NCBI RefSeq assembly: GCF_900167955.1
Contig: NZ_FUYK01000011.1
Location: 35,495-75,196, forward strand
From: Candidatus Nitrosotalea bavarica
GTDB lineage: Archaea > Thermoproteota > Nitrososphaeria > Nitrososphaerales > Nitrosopumilaceae
Length of the DNA: 39,702 bases
Direction: 5' to 3'
Made by a program: the position numbers and the translations under genes. Positions 32,755 to 39,702 of this stretch are shown piece by piece. The notes below the pieces were generated by a model, which was given only the letters and a program-made list of their open reading frames with translations, was not told the origin of the DNA and did not search any database. Within the stretch, counting starts at the first letter, position 1. Each line of letters opens with the position of its first letter.

Positions 32755-32761
32755 TGTACCA
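32755..32761 (+). promoter_or_regulatory. Island operator S13 (half-site) upstream of the surface protein gene
   Basis: TGTACCA with a 4-of-7 distal arm, followed after 4 bp by ACTAAATA. TTG 32834 is about 65 bp further on; a second TATA-like TATTTATTTA at 32797-32806 is better placed for the start, so this assignment is less certain. Confidence 0.35.
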
Positions 32762-32833
32762 TAATACTAAATACGAGCAAATGAGAACCTACTCACTATT
32801 TATTTAGAGTCAAAGAGTAAAACTCGATCAGAT

Positions 32834-34201
32834 TTGATAAAAATTGCAATCCTGTGTACTATAACATGTATTTTATTTCCTAGCGTCATGTTCTTGTTAG
32901 CCTATGGAGACGGACTTGCAAGTGAAACATTACCACCATCAATGATTGGCAACAAAAATGTCACATTATCAATCAACACATCACCATTTTTGATCGACAA
33001 CTATCATGCCGGAACACAGATAAATTTCGTATTGATGGATGTCACTGATCAGCAACCAATTCCAGAAGCAACAATTGCAGTTTCAGTCTTCAAGGATGAC
33101 AAAGCTGTATTGGGTCATGTGTTTATGAGCGATAGTGGAAATTTCCTACTTGATTTAATTCCAGACCCAACAACAAACAATACTTCAATTGATGAGCAAG
33201 GCGGACCATTTCCAGGTCTGCTAGGTCACGGCGGAGAATACAACATCAAAGGACCCGCATTTTCCACCACGGGATTGTACAAATTCAAAATCGAAGTTCT
33301 CACCATGGGATCATATGATTATCAAGTCAGCAAATCATTTGATGCTGGAGTATCACTTCCAGAAACCACCAATTATCAAATCTATGATAAAGACTATGGA
33401 AATCAGACAGTTACAGTAATTGCCTATTATGATCAAATTAATGATTTTCAATACAATTCAAACGATAAGACTATGAGTTTTGTGATGCCGTTTGACTGGA
33501 GTCAGGATAATGTAAAACAGGTATCAGTTGTGCATCAGGAATTAAAGATACCAAAATCATTTAGTGATTTCATAGTTACAAAATATGATGCATCCATTAA
33601 TGGAGTAAAAATACCTGATAAAGAAATCAGTATAGATGATTATTCATCAGATGAACGAATTGTACACCTCATTTTATACAAAACAGATGTAGCAAATGTT
33701 GCAAAAGAGCAGAACGGTACAAAACAAGAGATGGACTTTTTACTGTCCCCTAGTAACACGACCAGTTTTCCAATTGTACAATATACAAGAAATGCACAAT
33801 ACAAAATGAGTCTCAGCTGGGATCCGCCAAAAATTCTTCCAGGTTCAACAACTAGATTTAGTTTTCAAGTTCTAGATCCTTATTTGGTAAACAAGACAGT
33901 TAATTCCATAGACTATGACTTTTCCATAATTGCTGGAAAAAATGGCGTAATATTTCACAACAGCGGTACGACTGACAACAATGGTAATATGAATAATATC
34001 GACGTTCCATTCCCATCTAATTATACTGGTCCAATTACAATTGCTTTTGAGAATCTGAATGGAAACAGTTTTGCCGATTCAGAATTCTCAGGAATTGTTT
34101 CACGCCCCATAATAGTTCCAGAATTCCCAGCAGGAGCACTACTAATAATTGCAATCATATTTTCAATGATCATAGCATTTCCAAGACTAGTGAAGAAATG
34201 A
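32834..34201 (+). CDS. Exported beta-sandwich surface protein with PEF sorting tail
   Basis: 455 residues from TTG 32834 (no earlier in-frame ATG). A signal peptide (IAILCTITCILFPSVMFLLAYG) precedes Ig/YtkA-like domains (about 45-110 and 320-420) and a GPFPGLLGHGGEYNIKGPAF segment. The C-terminus VPEFPAGALLIIAIIFSMIIAF with basic end is a PEF-type sorting tail. It probably sits in the cell envelope. It is followed by an overlapping small membrane protein gene. A metal role is suggested only by location. Confidence 0.78.
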   Translation: MIKIAILCTITCILFPSVMFLLAYGDGLASETLPPSMIGNKNVTLSINTSPFLIDNYHAGTQINFVLMDVTDQQPIPEATIAVSVFKDDKAVLGHVFMSDSGNFLLDLIPDPTTNNTSIDEQGGPFPGLLGHGGEYNIKGPAFSTTGLYKFKIEVLTMGSYDYQVSKSFDAGVSLPETTNYQIYDKDYGNQTVTVIAYYDQINDFQYNSNDKTMSFVMPFDWSQDNVKQVSVVHQELKIPKSFSDFIVTKYDASINGVKIPDKEISIDDYSSDERIVHLILYKTDVANVAKEQNGTKQEMDFLLSPSNTTSFPIVQYTRNAQYKMSLSWDPPKILPGSTTRFSFQVLDPYLVNKTVNSIDYDFSIIAGKNGVIFHNSGTTDNNGNMNNIDVPFPSNYTGPITIAFENLNGNSFADSEFSGIVSRPIIVPEFPAGALLIIAIIFSMIIAFPRLVKK

Positions 34202-34467
34202 AGCGCGGAATTTTAATCATAATTGGAGGAGCATGTATGCTCATAGGAGGCCATTTTCTTTCACAGATGGTACTGGATGTAATTCCAACAATCAATCCAG
34301 CAAACTCAAGCGTAATAGCAGATACAAATTATCACATGGTGACTCTAAGTAACCAATTAACTACAGTCAGCCAATTTGGAATCATAGTTTTGTTTATTGG
34401 TGCAATTACATTTTTTATAGATAGAAAAAAATCCAGTAACTCAGATCCGAGTATTACTAAAATTTAA
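34198..34467 (+). CDS. Small two-helix membrane protein
   Basis: 89 residues with helices at about 4-27 and 58-77 and an outward loop between them. The ATG overlaps the preceding stop (ATGA at 34198-34201), so it is translated with the PEF-tail surface protein and may assist or anchor it. No family recognised. Confidence 0.7.
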   Translation: MKRGILIIIGGACMLIGGHFLSQMVLDVIPTINPANSSVIADTNYHMVTLSNQLTTVSQFGIIVLFIGAITFFIDRKKSSNSDPSITKI

Positions 34468-34508
34468 CATACCAAGTTTCCATAGTTCTTACGTCATATT
34501 GATTTGTT

Positions 34509-34739
34509 CTAGTTAGCACACATCAATGTTGTAGTACATTGAACTTTTCCCAATTGCCTGATTTTTTTTGCTATTGTTTCACTAATCTCATCGATATTAG
34601 GGCACTCTATTTTCACTACAATGTCATAGTTACCAAATACACCTGAAACTTCCTTTACAGAATCTATTGATTTTACTCCTTCAACAATTGCTCCCTCTGC
34701 TCCCATTTCACAATTTATCATGACATAGGCAGTTTCCAA
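34509..34739 (-). CDS. Lrp/AsnC-type RAM-domain protein
   Basis: 76 residues, only the RAM ligand-binding domain: AYVMINCEMGAEGAIVEGVKSIDSVKEVSGVFGNYDIVVKIECP. No helix-turn-helix. The frame starts at TTG 34739. Similar in build to the protein at 12690; it might bind an amino acid or pair with a DNA-binding Lrp protein elsewhere. Confidence 0.83.
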   Translation of the reverse strand: METAYVMINCEMGAEGAIVEGVKSIDSVKEVSGVFGNYDIVVKIECPNIDEISETIAKKIRQLGKVQCTTTLMCAN

Positions 34740-34942
34740 CTACAATATATCACCTTCATAATATATGAAATTTTTGGTATTAGTCCATTCTAAAACATCA
34801 TAATTTGCGATTTTATAAATATATTACAAATTAATTATTTAAAACAACATATTTTTTGAAATACTTTTAGGTCAACATCAGATAATTAGAAATCTCAATT
34901 TTACCTCAAGATTAGTCATATTAAAAAATAAATAATGTAAAA

Positions 34943-35728
34943 CTACTGGTCTTCAATTAAGAATATTACACTTACAGTAGTTGTTACTTGCTGATTTGAT
35001 GAAAATATTGGTGTGGACCTATCAACCATGGCAGACATTGCACCTGGATATATTGGAGGAGGAGGCGCGTTAAATTCAGACAAACTTACCGTTTTTACGC
35101 CAATTATTTTCTGACCTAAAGGATCAATTGCTTTCTCTGCTCGAGATTTCGCATTCAAGACAGCTTTGTCTAGCAAATCATCTTGCATGCTCTGTTCTTT
35201 TTCAGGAGAGAGTGAAAAGGATATGTTGTCTACCCGGTTAGCACCTGCACTGACCGCAGTATCAGTAATATTTCCAGCCATTGATAATTTGGTGGTTTTT
35301 ACATACAAAGTATTTGAAGTTTGATAACCTATCAGTTCTGACTTGTGTATGCCAGTAGTCTGATCTGGTATAGAGTCATTGTATACTGGATAAATGGAGA
35401 AGTCAGCTGTGCTAATCTCGTCTTTACTTATTCCAATATTTTCAAGAGCATTCACTATAGCATTCATCATTTGAGAGTTTGAGCTGATTGAATCTTGGGC
35501 AGTCTTTGCTTGAGTATCAACGCCAAACTGTACAGTGACCAGATCTGGCAATACGGATGCAGTTGCTGAACCTGTAGAAGATACCGTTCTCTCCTGCGAT
35601 GCAGCTATTGCAGGTACTTGCTGTCCATCAGCCTCTTTTTGAGACATCTCAAAACTAACAAACATTGCAGTTGAAACAATTAGAATCGCAGCAAGTGTTA
35701 CAAGCATAGTTTTTTTCCGAGTTGTCAT
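34943..35728 (-). CDS. Exported SIMPL-domain (DUF541) protein
   Basis: 261 residues. A signal or anchor helix (8-28) is followed by the SIMPL domain: RTVSSTGSATASVLPDLVTVQFGVDTQAKTAQDS, GISKDEISTADFSIYPVYN, and AVLNAKSRAEKAIDPLGQKIIGVKTV. Family members (for example bacterial Omp26/YggE-like proteins) are envelope proteins linked to oxidative stress, without a known enzymatic activity. Full length, single gene. Confidence 0.9.
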   Translation of the reverse strand: MTTRKKTMLVTLAAILIVSTAMFVSFEMSQKEADGQQVPAIAASQERTVSSTGSATASVLPDLVTVQFGVDTQAKTAQDSISSNSQMMNAIVNALENIGISKDEISTADFSIYPVYNDSIPDQTTGIHKSELIGYQTSNTLYVKTTKLSMAGNITDTAVSAGANRVDNISFSLSPEKEQSMQDDLLDKAVLNAKSRAEKAIDPLGQKIIGVKTVSLSEFNAPPPPIYPGAMSAMVDRSTPIFSSNQQVTTTVSVIFLIEDQ

Positions 35729-35933
35729 TAACTTGTATTATATCAATAGAGTTTATAGACTTTGATTAAATTTCATTTTAACTTGATTTTTTTTGGAAAA
35801 TTATAATATAACAACCAATATCGTGTATTTTCCATTAAAATTTAATAAAAACACTATTTTTGATTTTTTTCATTTTCTTAAATTTTACAAACTCGTTAAT
35901 TGATACTCATAGACAATGTAAAAATAGCAATGA

Positions 35934-36290
35934 ATGTTATTTTCATGTATCAACATGTTGCCTTTTGTACTAGACCTTTGGGGATGCATGCCAGAACTTT
36001 CCAAGAACTGCGTAGACATGACAAATGCCTCTTCCACATACCTAGGAATTGTAGGAGGAGCAATAGTTGGAGGAGTTGTCAGTTGGTGGATCTACAACAG
36101 ACAAAAATATACTTCTGAGAAACAAGATCACATTCTAGGCAGGGTAAAAGATCTAGAAGAAAATCATACTAATATTTTAAAAAAACTAGAAGACTTTGAT
36201 GATAAACATGAGCATTCGTTTGATGCAGTGCAAGACCTCAATAGGAAAATGGACACTCTTTTGAAAAAATTAGAAGACTCGTCAAAATAA
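35934..36290 (+). CDS. Membrane-anchored coiled-coil protein
   Basis: 118 residues from ATG 35934; ATG 36018 (MTNASSTYLG) is a later alternative that starts just before the membrane helix (about 36-54; YLGIVGGAIVGGVVSWWIYN). The remaining 60 residues form a heptad-rich coiled coil (LGRVKDLEENHTNILKKLEDF... LNRKMDTLLKKLED). It is probably a cytosolic coiled coil tethered to the membrane. No function is apparent. Confidence 0.65.
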   Translation: MLFSCINMLPFVLDLWGCMPELSKNCVDMTNASSTYLGIVGGAIVGGVVSWWIYNRQKYTSEKQDHILGRVKDLEENHTNILKKLEDFDDKHEHSFDAVQDLNRKMDTLLKKLEDSSK

Positions 36291-36295
36291 TATTA

Positions 36296-36454
36296 TTATT
36301 TGTCTGAAAGAGTCCATTTTTGTTCCGTATTCATTTGTAATATTTGATCAGGTGGGATATCTTTATGATCAATACCAATGTGATTTGTATACTCTAGCAG
36401 GCTAGTAAATTTTTTCTTGCATACAGGACAGTTCTTTTCAAATCCAGCCATCAT
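36296..36454 (-). CDS. Small C2H2 zinc-finger protein
   Basis: 52 residues from ATG 36454 (a second ATG follows immediately). CPVCKKKFTSLLEYTNHIGIDH fits C-x2-C-x12-H-x4-H, a single classical C2H2 finger (about residues 9-30), with an acidic/polar tail. Single-finger proteins of this kind occur in several thaumarchaea. It may bind DNA or protein. Missed by size filters, but the intact motif supports a real gene. Confidence 0.68.
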   Translation of the reverse strand: MMAGFEKNCPVCKKKFTSLLEYTNHIGIDHKDIPPDQILQMNTEQKWTLSDK

Positions 36455-36522
36455 TATCTAGGATGTCAATTTTGTATTTTAATATATTCTAGATTATCAT
36501 AGTCTAGATCTTGTAACACATA

Positions 36523-36936
36523 CTAGGAGCGAGGCGGCATATGGAATATTTTTTGAGGTAAAATTTTTAGAAGAATCCTCTTTTCACCAGGCATTGCAAA
36601 TGGATACTTGTCAACTCCCAAGTATTTTTTTGCCATCTTGTCTATGTGTTTGTCAGCATCATGAGTTGTCTGCTCTATTACTTTGCCCCGTATTGTAACC
36701 ATATTGTAAGGATTTTTTTGATCAACTATAGAAATTGCAACCCTTGGATCTCTTGAGACGTTTCTTTGTTTCACTCTCCCCTCAGCAGTATTTACAATGA
36801 TTACGCCATCAACCAAATCAATCCAAGTAGGGGTTATCTGGGGAGAATTATCCTTCATCAAAGTAGCAACAAATGCCAAATTTTTGTCTTCAAGTAATTT
36901 TGCTACTTCTGGAGATATCATACCAGTTTCAGTCAT
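36523..36936 (-). CDS. PPOX-class F420/FMN-dependent oxidoreductase
   Basis: 137 residues of the pyridoxamine-phosphate-oxidase split-barrel fold: LEDKNLAFVATLMKDNSPQITPTWIDLVDGVIIVNTAEGRVKQRNVSRDPRVAISIVD, then YNMVTIRGKVIEQ. Members bind F420 or FMN; thaumarchaea make F420, so F420 is plausible. Its ATG overlaps the stop of the nitroreductase (36933-36936), so the two redox enzymes form an operon. Confidence 0.88.
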   Translation of the reverse strand: MTETGMISPEVAKLLEDKNLAFVATLMKDNSPQITPTWIDLVDGVIIVNTAEGRVKQRNVSRDPRVAISIVDQKNPYNMVTIRGKVIEQTTHDADKHIDKMAKKYLGVDKYPFAMPGEKRILLKILPQKIFHMPPRS

Positions 36937-37541
36937 GGCAGTTCTGCCTTGCTTCCAAATTTGCCATCCATCACTATTTCTGACAAAGGCTTTCTAGTGT
37001 TTGGTATTTCACGTGCCTGAAGTTCTGGGGATAGTTTTTCCTTGGGTCCCCTTTTTCCAATTGCTATCATTGCAACTACTTCGTAATCATCAGGCACCGC
37101 CAAATCCTTTCTTGCTTTTTCATAATCAAATCCTGCCATTGCATGAGTAATCAGCCCTTGGGAGACTGCCTGGATTGCAAGGTTCTCCCATGCAGCACCG
37201 GTATCAAATTGGTGTGTTATCGATGGCTTTCCATTATTCTCAAAGTTTTTTCTAGAAACTATAACAACTAGAGCAGAAGCATCAGAACACCACTGTTTAT
37301 TAAAATCAATAAGAAGATTGAAAAGATCATTCCAGTTTTTTGAGTTTCTTTTTGCATAGATAAATCTCCATGGCTGACTGTTTGAAGATGATGGAGCCCA
37401 TCGTGCAGCTTCAAAAAGAGAAAACAGTTCTTTATCACTTATTTCGTCATTTACAAATGATCTTGGAGACCACCGGTTTACTATCACAGGATTAATTTCA
37501 TATGTGGTACTTCGTGTTTTCCCAACCTCTTGGTCTATCAT
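36933..37541 (-). CDS. Nitroreductase-family FMN oxidoreductase
   Basis: 202 residues. RWSPRSFVNDEISDKELFSLFEAARWAPSSSNSQPWRFIYAKR is the family's FMN-binding start, followed by GAAWENLAIQAVSQGLITHAMAGFD and VAMIAIGKRG. It would form an FMN homodimer reducing nitro groups, quinones or similar acceptors with NAD(P)H; the natural substrate is unknown. First gene of the pair with the PPOX protein, translationally coupled. Confidence 0.9.
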   Translation of the reverse strand: MIDQEVGKTRSTTYEINPVIVNRWSPRSFVNDEISDKELFSLFEAARWAPSSSNSQPWRFIYAKRNSKNWNDLFNLLIDFNKQWCSDASALVVIVSRKNFENNGKPSITHQFDTGAAWENLAIQAVSQGLITHAMAGFDYEKARKDLAVPDDYEVVAMIAIGKRGPKEKLSPELQAREIPNTRKPLSEIVMDGKFGSKAELP

Positions 37542-37676
37542 AAATATTGCAGGCAGTCTTTGATACTTAAGGTTAACAGTACTTTTCTAACAATCTACTA
37601 AACCAGAGTTCTTGATGTAATAGATTTTTTTACGGTAACATTAGATTAGCTATTGAAAAAAATGTGCATCATTGCA

Positions 37677-38303
37677 TTATTTTTTCATGTTATCAATATA
37701 AGAAAATACAGGTGCAAGATATCTACTTGAAGCAATTACAGTGCATGCAATACCTGTCCCAAGAAGTATGCCACCTACCACATCTAGCGGATAATGAGCC
37801 CCAACATAGATTCTAGAATATGATACTAATAATGCCTCAATTCCGAGAATTATTGAAAATATAATTTGTTTTCCTTTATTAAATCTCAAGAAAAGAATTG
37901 CGGCTCCCGCTGAAACAATTGTGGCATGACCTGAAGGAAAAGATGGGTCGGATTCATTGCGTACCAATAGATTCTCGCTAGAGGGTCTGGTCCTATCTAT
38001 CTCATTTTTAAGCACAGTGCCTAGTGGAATTAGAATTAAAAAGGCAATTGTAAGCAACACTGCTGTTTTTCGACCGTCTTTTTTACCCAGTACAGCAAGT
38101 AATAGAATTACAGATATCCAGACTACTTCTCTGCCATATTTTGTAAAGTCAACCATTATTTTATTGAAAGTTTTTCCATGAGGATTGTTAATTGTTAGAA
38201 ATGAAGATGCATCCCATTTGGCAACTTCATTGTTACTAGAAATCAGAAAAGCTAGAATTGCAAAACTTGCAAGTAGTATTGCAGACACTATAACATATTT
38301 CAT
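37677..38303 (-). CDS. PAP2-family membrane phosphatase
   Basis: 208 residues with six membrane helices and all three motifs: KNEIDRTRP (Lys99 to Pro107), PSGH (123-126) and SRIYVGAHYPLD (Arg164, His170, Asp174). It would dephosphorylate a lipid phosphate or pyrophosphate, for example a polyprenyl pyrophosphate carrier, on the outer face. Single gene. Confidence 0.9.
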   Translation of the reverse strand: MKYVIVSAILLASFAILAFLISSNNEVAKWDASSFLTINNPHGKTFNKIMVDFTKYGREVVWISVILLLAVLGKKDGRKTAVLLTIAFLILIPLGTVLKNEIDRTRPSSENLLVRNESDPSFPSGHATIVSAGAAILFLRFNKGKQIIFSIILGIEALLVSYSRIYVGAHYPLDVVGGILLGTGIACTVIASSRYLAPVFSYIDNMKK

Positions 38304-38347
38304 ACAATATAATGAAAATGATGGGCGGTATAAAATAGATTACATAT

Positions 38348-38494
38348 TCATTTGCCAAGGCAAAGATCGTGCACTTGTTCATCACTTTCTCTGCGGCAAG
38401 ACTTGCAGTAGAACTTGTATGGCTTGTTACATACAAGACAAGTCTTTAGGGTTTGAAGTTCATATCCACAATGACGGCATGTATCTATTCTCAT
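38348..38494 (-). CDS. Small zinc-ribbon protein
   Basis: 48 residues from ATG 38494: CRHCGYELQ, CLVCNKPYKFYCKSC and a final Cys. Three C-x2-C pairs within 30 residues give one or two zinc sites. Cytosolic, probably nucleic-acid or protein binding. The intact pattern from ATG to stop supports a real gene despite its size; 190 bp of AT-rich sequence upstream hold nothing else. Confidence 0.65.
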   Translation of the reverse strand: MRIDTCRHCGYELQTLKTCLVCNKPYKFYCKSCRRESDEQVHDLCLGK

Positions 38495-38686
38495 TTTTGG
38501 TTAAACATGTGAATTAAAATATTTAACAATTCTACAGTATTTCATATGGTTAACTTGCAGTAGGATAAGCTAATGCATAGTCAGGCATTCACGCCAAGTC
38601 GACAATTAAATCACTTGAGCATTTTAGTTTAACAATAATAAGACGAGTTAAAAGCCAGATACAATAAACTATTTTTTAATTAAAAT

Positions 38687-39702
38687 TCATTCTACTCTGT
38701 GATGTATGGTAAGTTGATCATAGTATCTGACAGATTTTACATTTACAAATTCCATCATTCCATATCTTGAAAGTTCTCGTCCAAAGCCACTCTGTTTTAC
38801 TCCACCAAATGGAATTCTAGGATCAGATATGACTACATTATTTACAGTGACAATTCCTGATTCTATTTGTCTAGATAATTTTTCTGCTTTTTCCAGATTT
38901 TGTGTCCAGATACTAGCTCCAAGCCCATATTGTGAGGAGTTGGATAGCTTGATTGCTTCATTTTCATCTTCGACCACAGTTACTGGTGCCACGGGACCAA
39001 ATGCCTCCTCATGGGCTACTAGCATGTCAGGAGTAATCCTGTCAAGCACGGTTGGTGCATAAAAATAACCTTTACTTTTGAGCCTCTTTCCTCCTGTGAG
39101 AATTTGAGCACCCTTGTCTACTGCATCTTTTACAATTTCTTCTATTCTTTGCAAACCTTCAGCATTTACAAGTGGTCCCATGTCAGTTGTATCAGACATT
39201 GGATCGCCCACTATGAGTTTTTCTGTTTTTTGGACAAATTTTTCTATAAACTCCTTTGCATGATTTTTTACTACAAAAAATCTCTTTGATGCAATACAGC
39301 TTTGTCCACAATTGATGAATCTACCTTTAACTGCTCCAGTAGAAGCTTTTTCCACATCGGCATCTGAGCATACTACAAATGGATCACTTCCACCCAATTC
39401 CAAAACACATTTTTTGATTTGTGAAGAAGCTCTTTGTGCAACTTTTGCCCCTACAATATTACTGCCAGTAAAAGTCACTGCGTTAATATCAGAATCAATT
39501 AATTTTTCTGCCATTTTAGAATCACTTACCAACGTTTGGAAAATTCCTTCTGGAAATCCAGCACTTCTAAACATGTTTTCCATTTCAATACCACATTGCA
39601 TAGTGACACTTGCAGGTTTTAGAACAATTGTGTTTCCAGCCATAAGTGATGGAGCTGCAAATCTTAATGCCTGCCAGTATGGAAAGTTCCACGGCATTAT
39701 AC
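38687..39702 (-). CDS. NAD(P)-dependent aldehyde dehydrogenase, partial (succinate-semialdehyde type)
   Basis: About 338 C-terminal residues; the N-terminus lies beyond the right edge, since the frame continues through IMPWNFPYWQ upstream of the apparent ATG. Cofactor and catalytic features are present: IVLKPAS, FTGSNIVGAKVA, ELGGSDPFVV (general base Glu), and NCGQSCIASKRFFV (nucleophile Cys). The sequence is closest in feel to succinate-semialdehyde dehydrogenases. Thaumarchaea run a 3-hydroxypropionate/4-hydroxybutyrate cycle with this intermediate, but a role there cannot be assigned from sequence. Confidence 0.88.
   Translation of the reverse strand, partial: IMPWNFPYWQALRFAAPSLMAGNTIVLKPASVTMQCGIEMENMFRSAGFPEGIFQTLVSDSKMAEKLIDSDINAVTFTGSNIVGAKVAQRASSQIKKCVLELGGSDPFVVCSDADVEKASTGAVKGRFINCGQSCIASKRFFVVKNHAKEFIEKFVQKTEKLIVGDPMSDTTDMGPLVNAEGLQRIEEIVKDAVDKGAQILTGGKRLKSKGYFYAPTVLDRITPDMLVAHEEAFGPVAPVTVVEDENEAIKLSNSSQYGLGASIWTQNLEKAEKLSRQIESGIVTVNNVVISDPRIPFGGVKQSGFGRELSRYGMMEFVNVKSVRYYDQLTIHHRVE

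Overview
The window is AT-rich archaeal DNA, most likely from an ammonia-oxidising thaumarchaeon (Nitrososphaerota). The basis is mixed. Seen directly: an archaeal TBP, TATA boxes about 25-30 bp before start codons with almost no leader, many small zinc-ribbon and RAM-only proteins, secreted proteins ending in a PEF-type sorting tail, and a large set of copper-protein genes. The genus cannot be fixed from this sequence; a Nitrosotalea- or Nitrosotenuis-like organism is only a guess. No rRNA, tRNA, CRISPR array, insertion sequence or integrase was seen.

Layout. 1-5.5 kb: the end of a repeat-rich surface protein, a DUF3311/sodium:solute symporter pair, tbp, and two extracytoplasmic proteins (a beta-propeller and a YtkA-like protein). 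5.5-10 kb: a strong candidate structured RNA on the minus strand, msrA, and a MarR regulator with a perfect 14-bp operator between divergent secreted-protein genes. 10-18.5 kb: ordinary small genes (HAD phosphatase, MscS-like channel, SWIM protein, Lrp-type RAM protein, orphan MacB-like ATPase, NiCoT nickel/cobalt permease) and a truncated proteasome beta-subunit copy. 18.5-34.5 kb: Dps, multicopper oxidase, and a metal-handling island. 34.5 kb to the end: a second RAM protein, SIMPL protein, C2H2 finger, PPOX/nitroreductase pair, PAP2 phosphatase, zinc ribbon, and a partial aldehyde dehydrogenase.

The main discovery candidate is the island at about 21.7-32.9 kb. A 23-bp inverted repeat, TGGTACA-N9-TGTACCA (N9 often TTCGNNGAA-like), or its promoter-proximal half TGTACCA, lies 4-5 bp upstream of the TATA box of nearly every gene there: pentapeptide protein, small coiled-coil membrane protein, two N-terminal-His YtkA/CopC-like proteins, a CopC-CopD-beta-propeller fusion, Met-rich secreted proteins, and a two-gene unit coding for a four-helix membrane protein and a double winged-helix regulator. 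The same element also precedes stretches that carry no annotated gene but hold a strong hairpin or a very short ORF. A 35-residue, 9-cysteine metallothionein-like gene sits inside the island. I infer a locally encoded, probably copper-responsive regulon in which the factor binds upstream of BRE/TATA. The regulator, the metal and the sign of regulation remain inference.

The multicopper oxidase next to the island has a different operator, TTAGGC-N2-GCCTAA, which resembles a DtxR/IdeR metal box and lies over its start point, so the two sets are probably under separate control.
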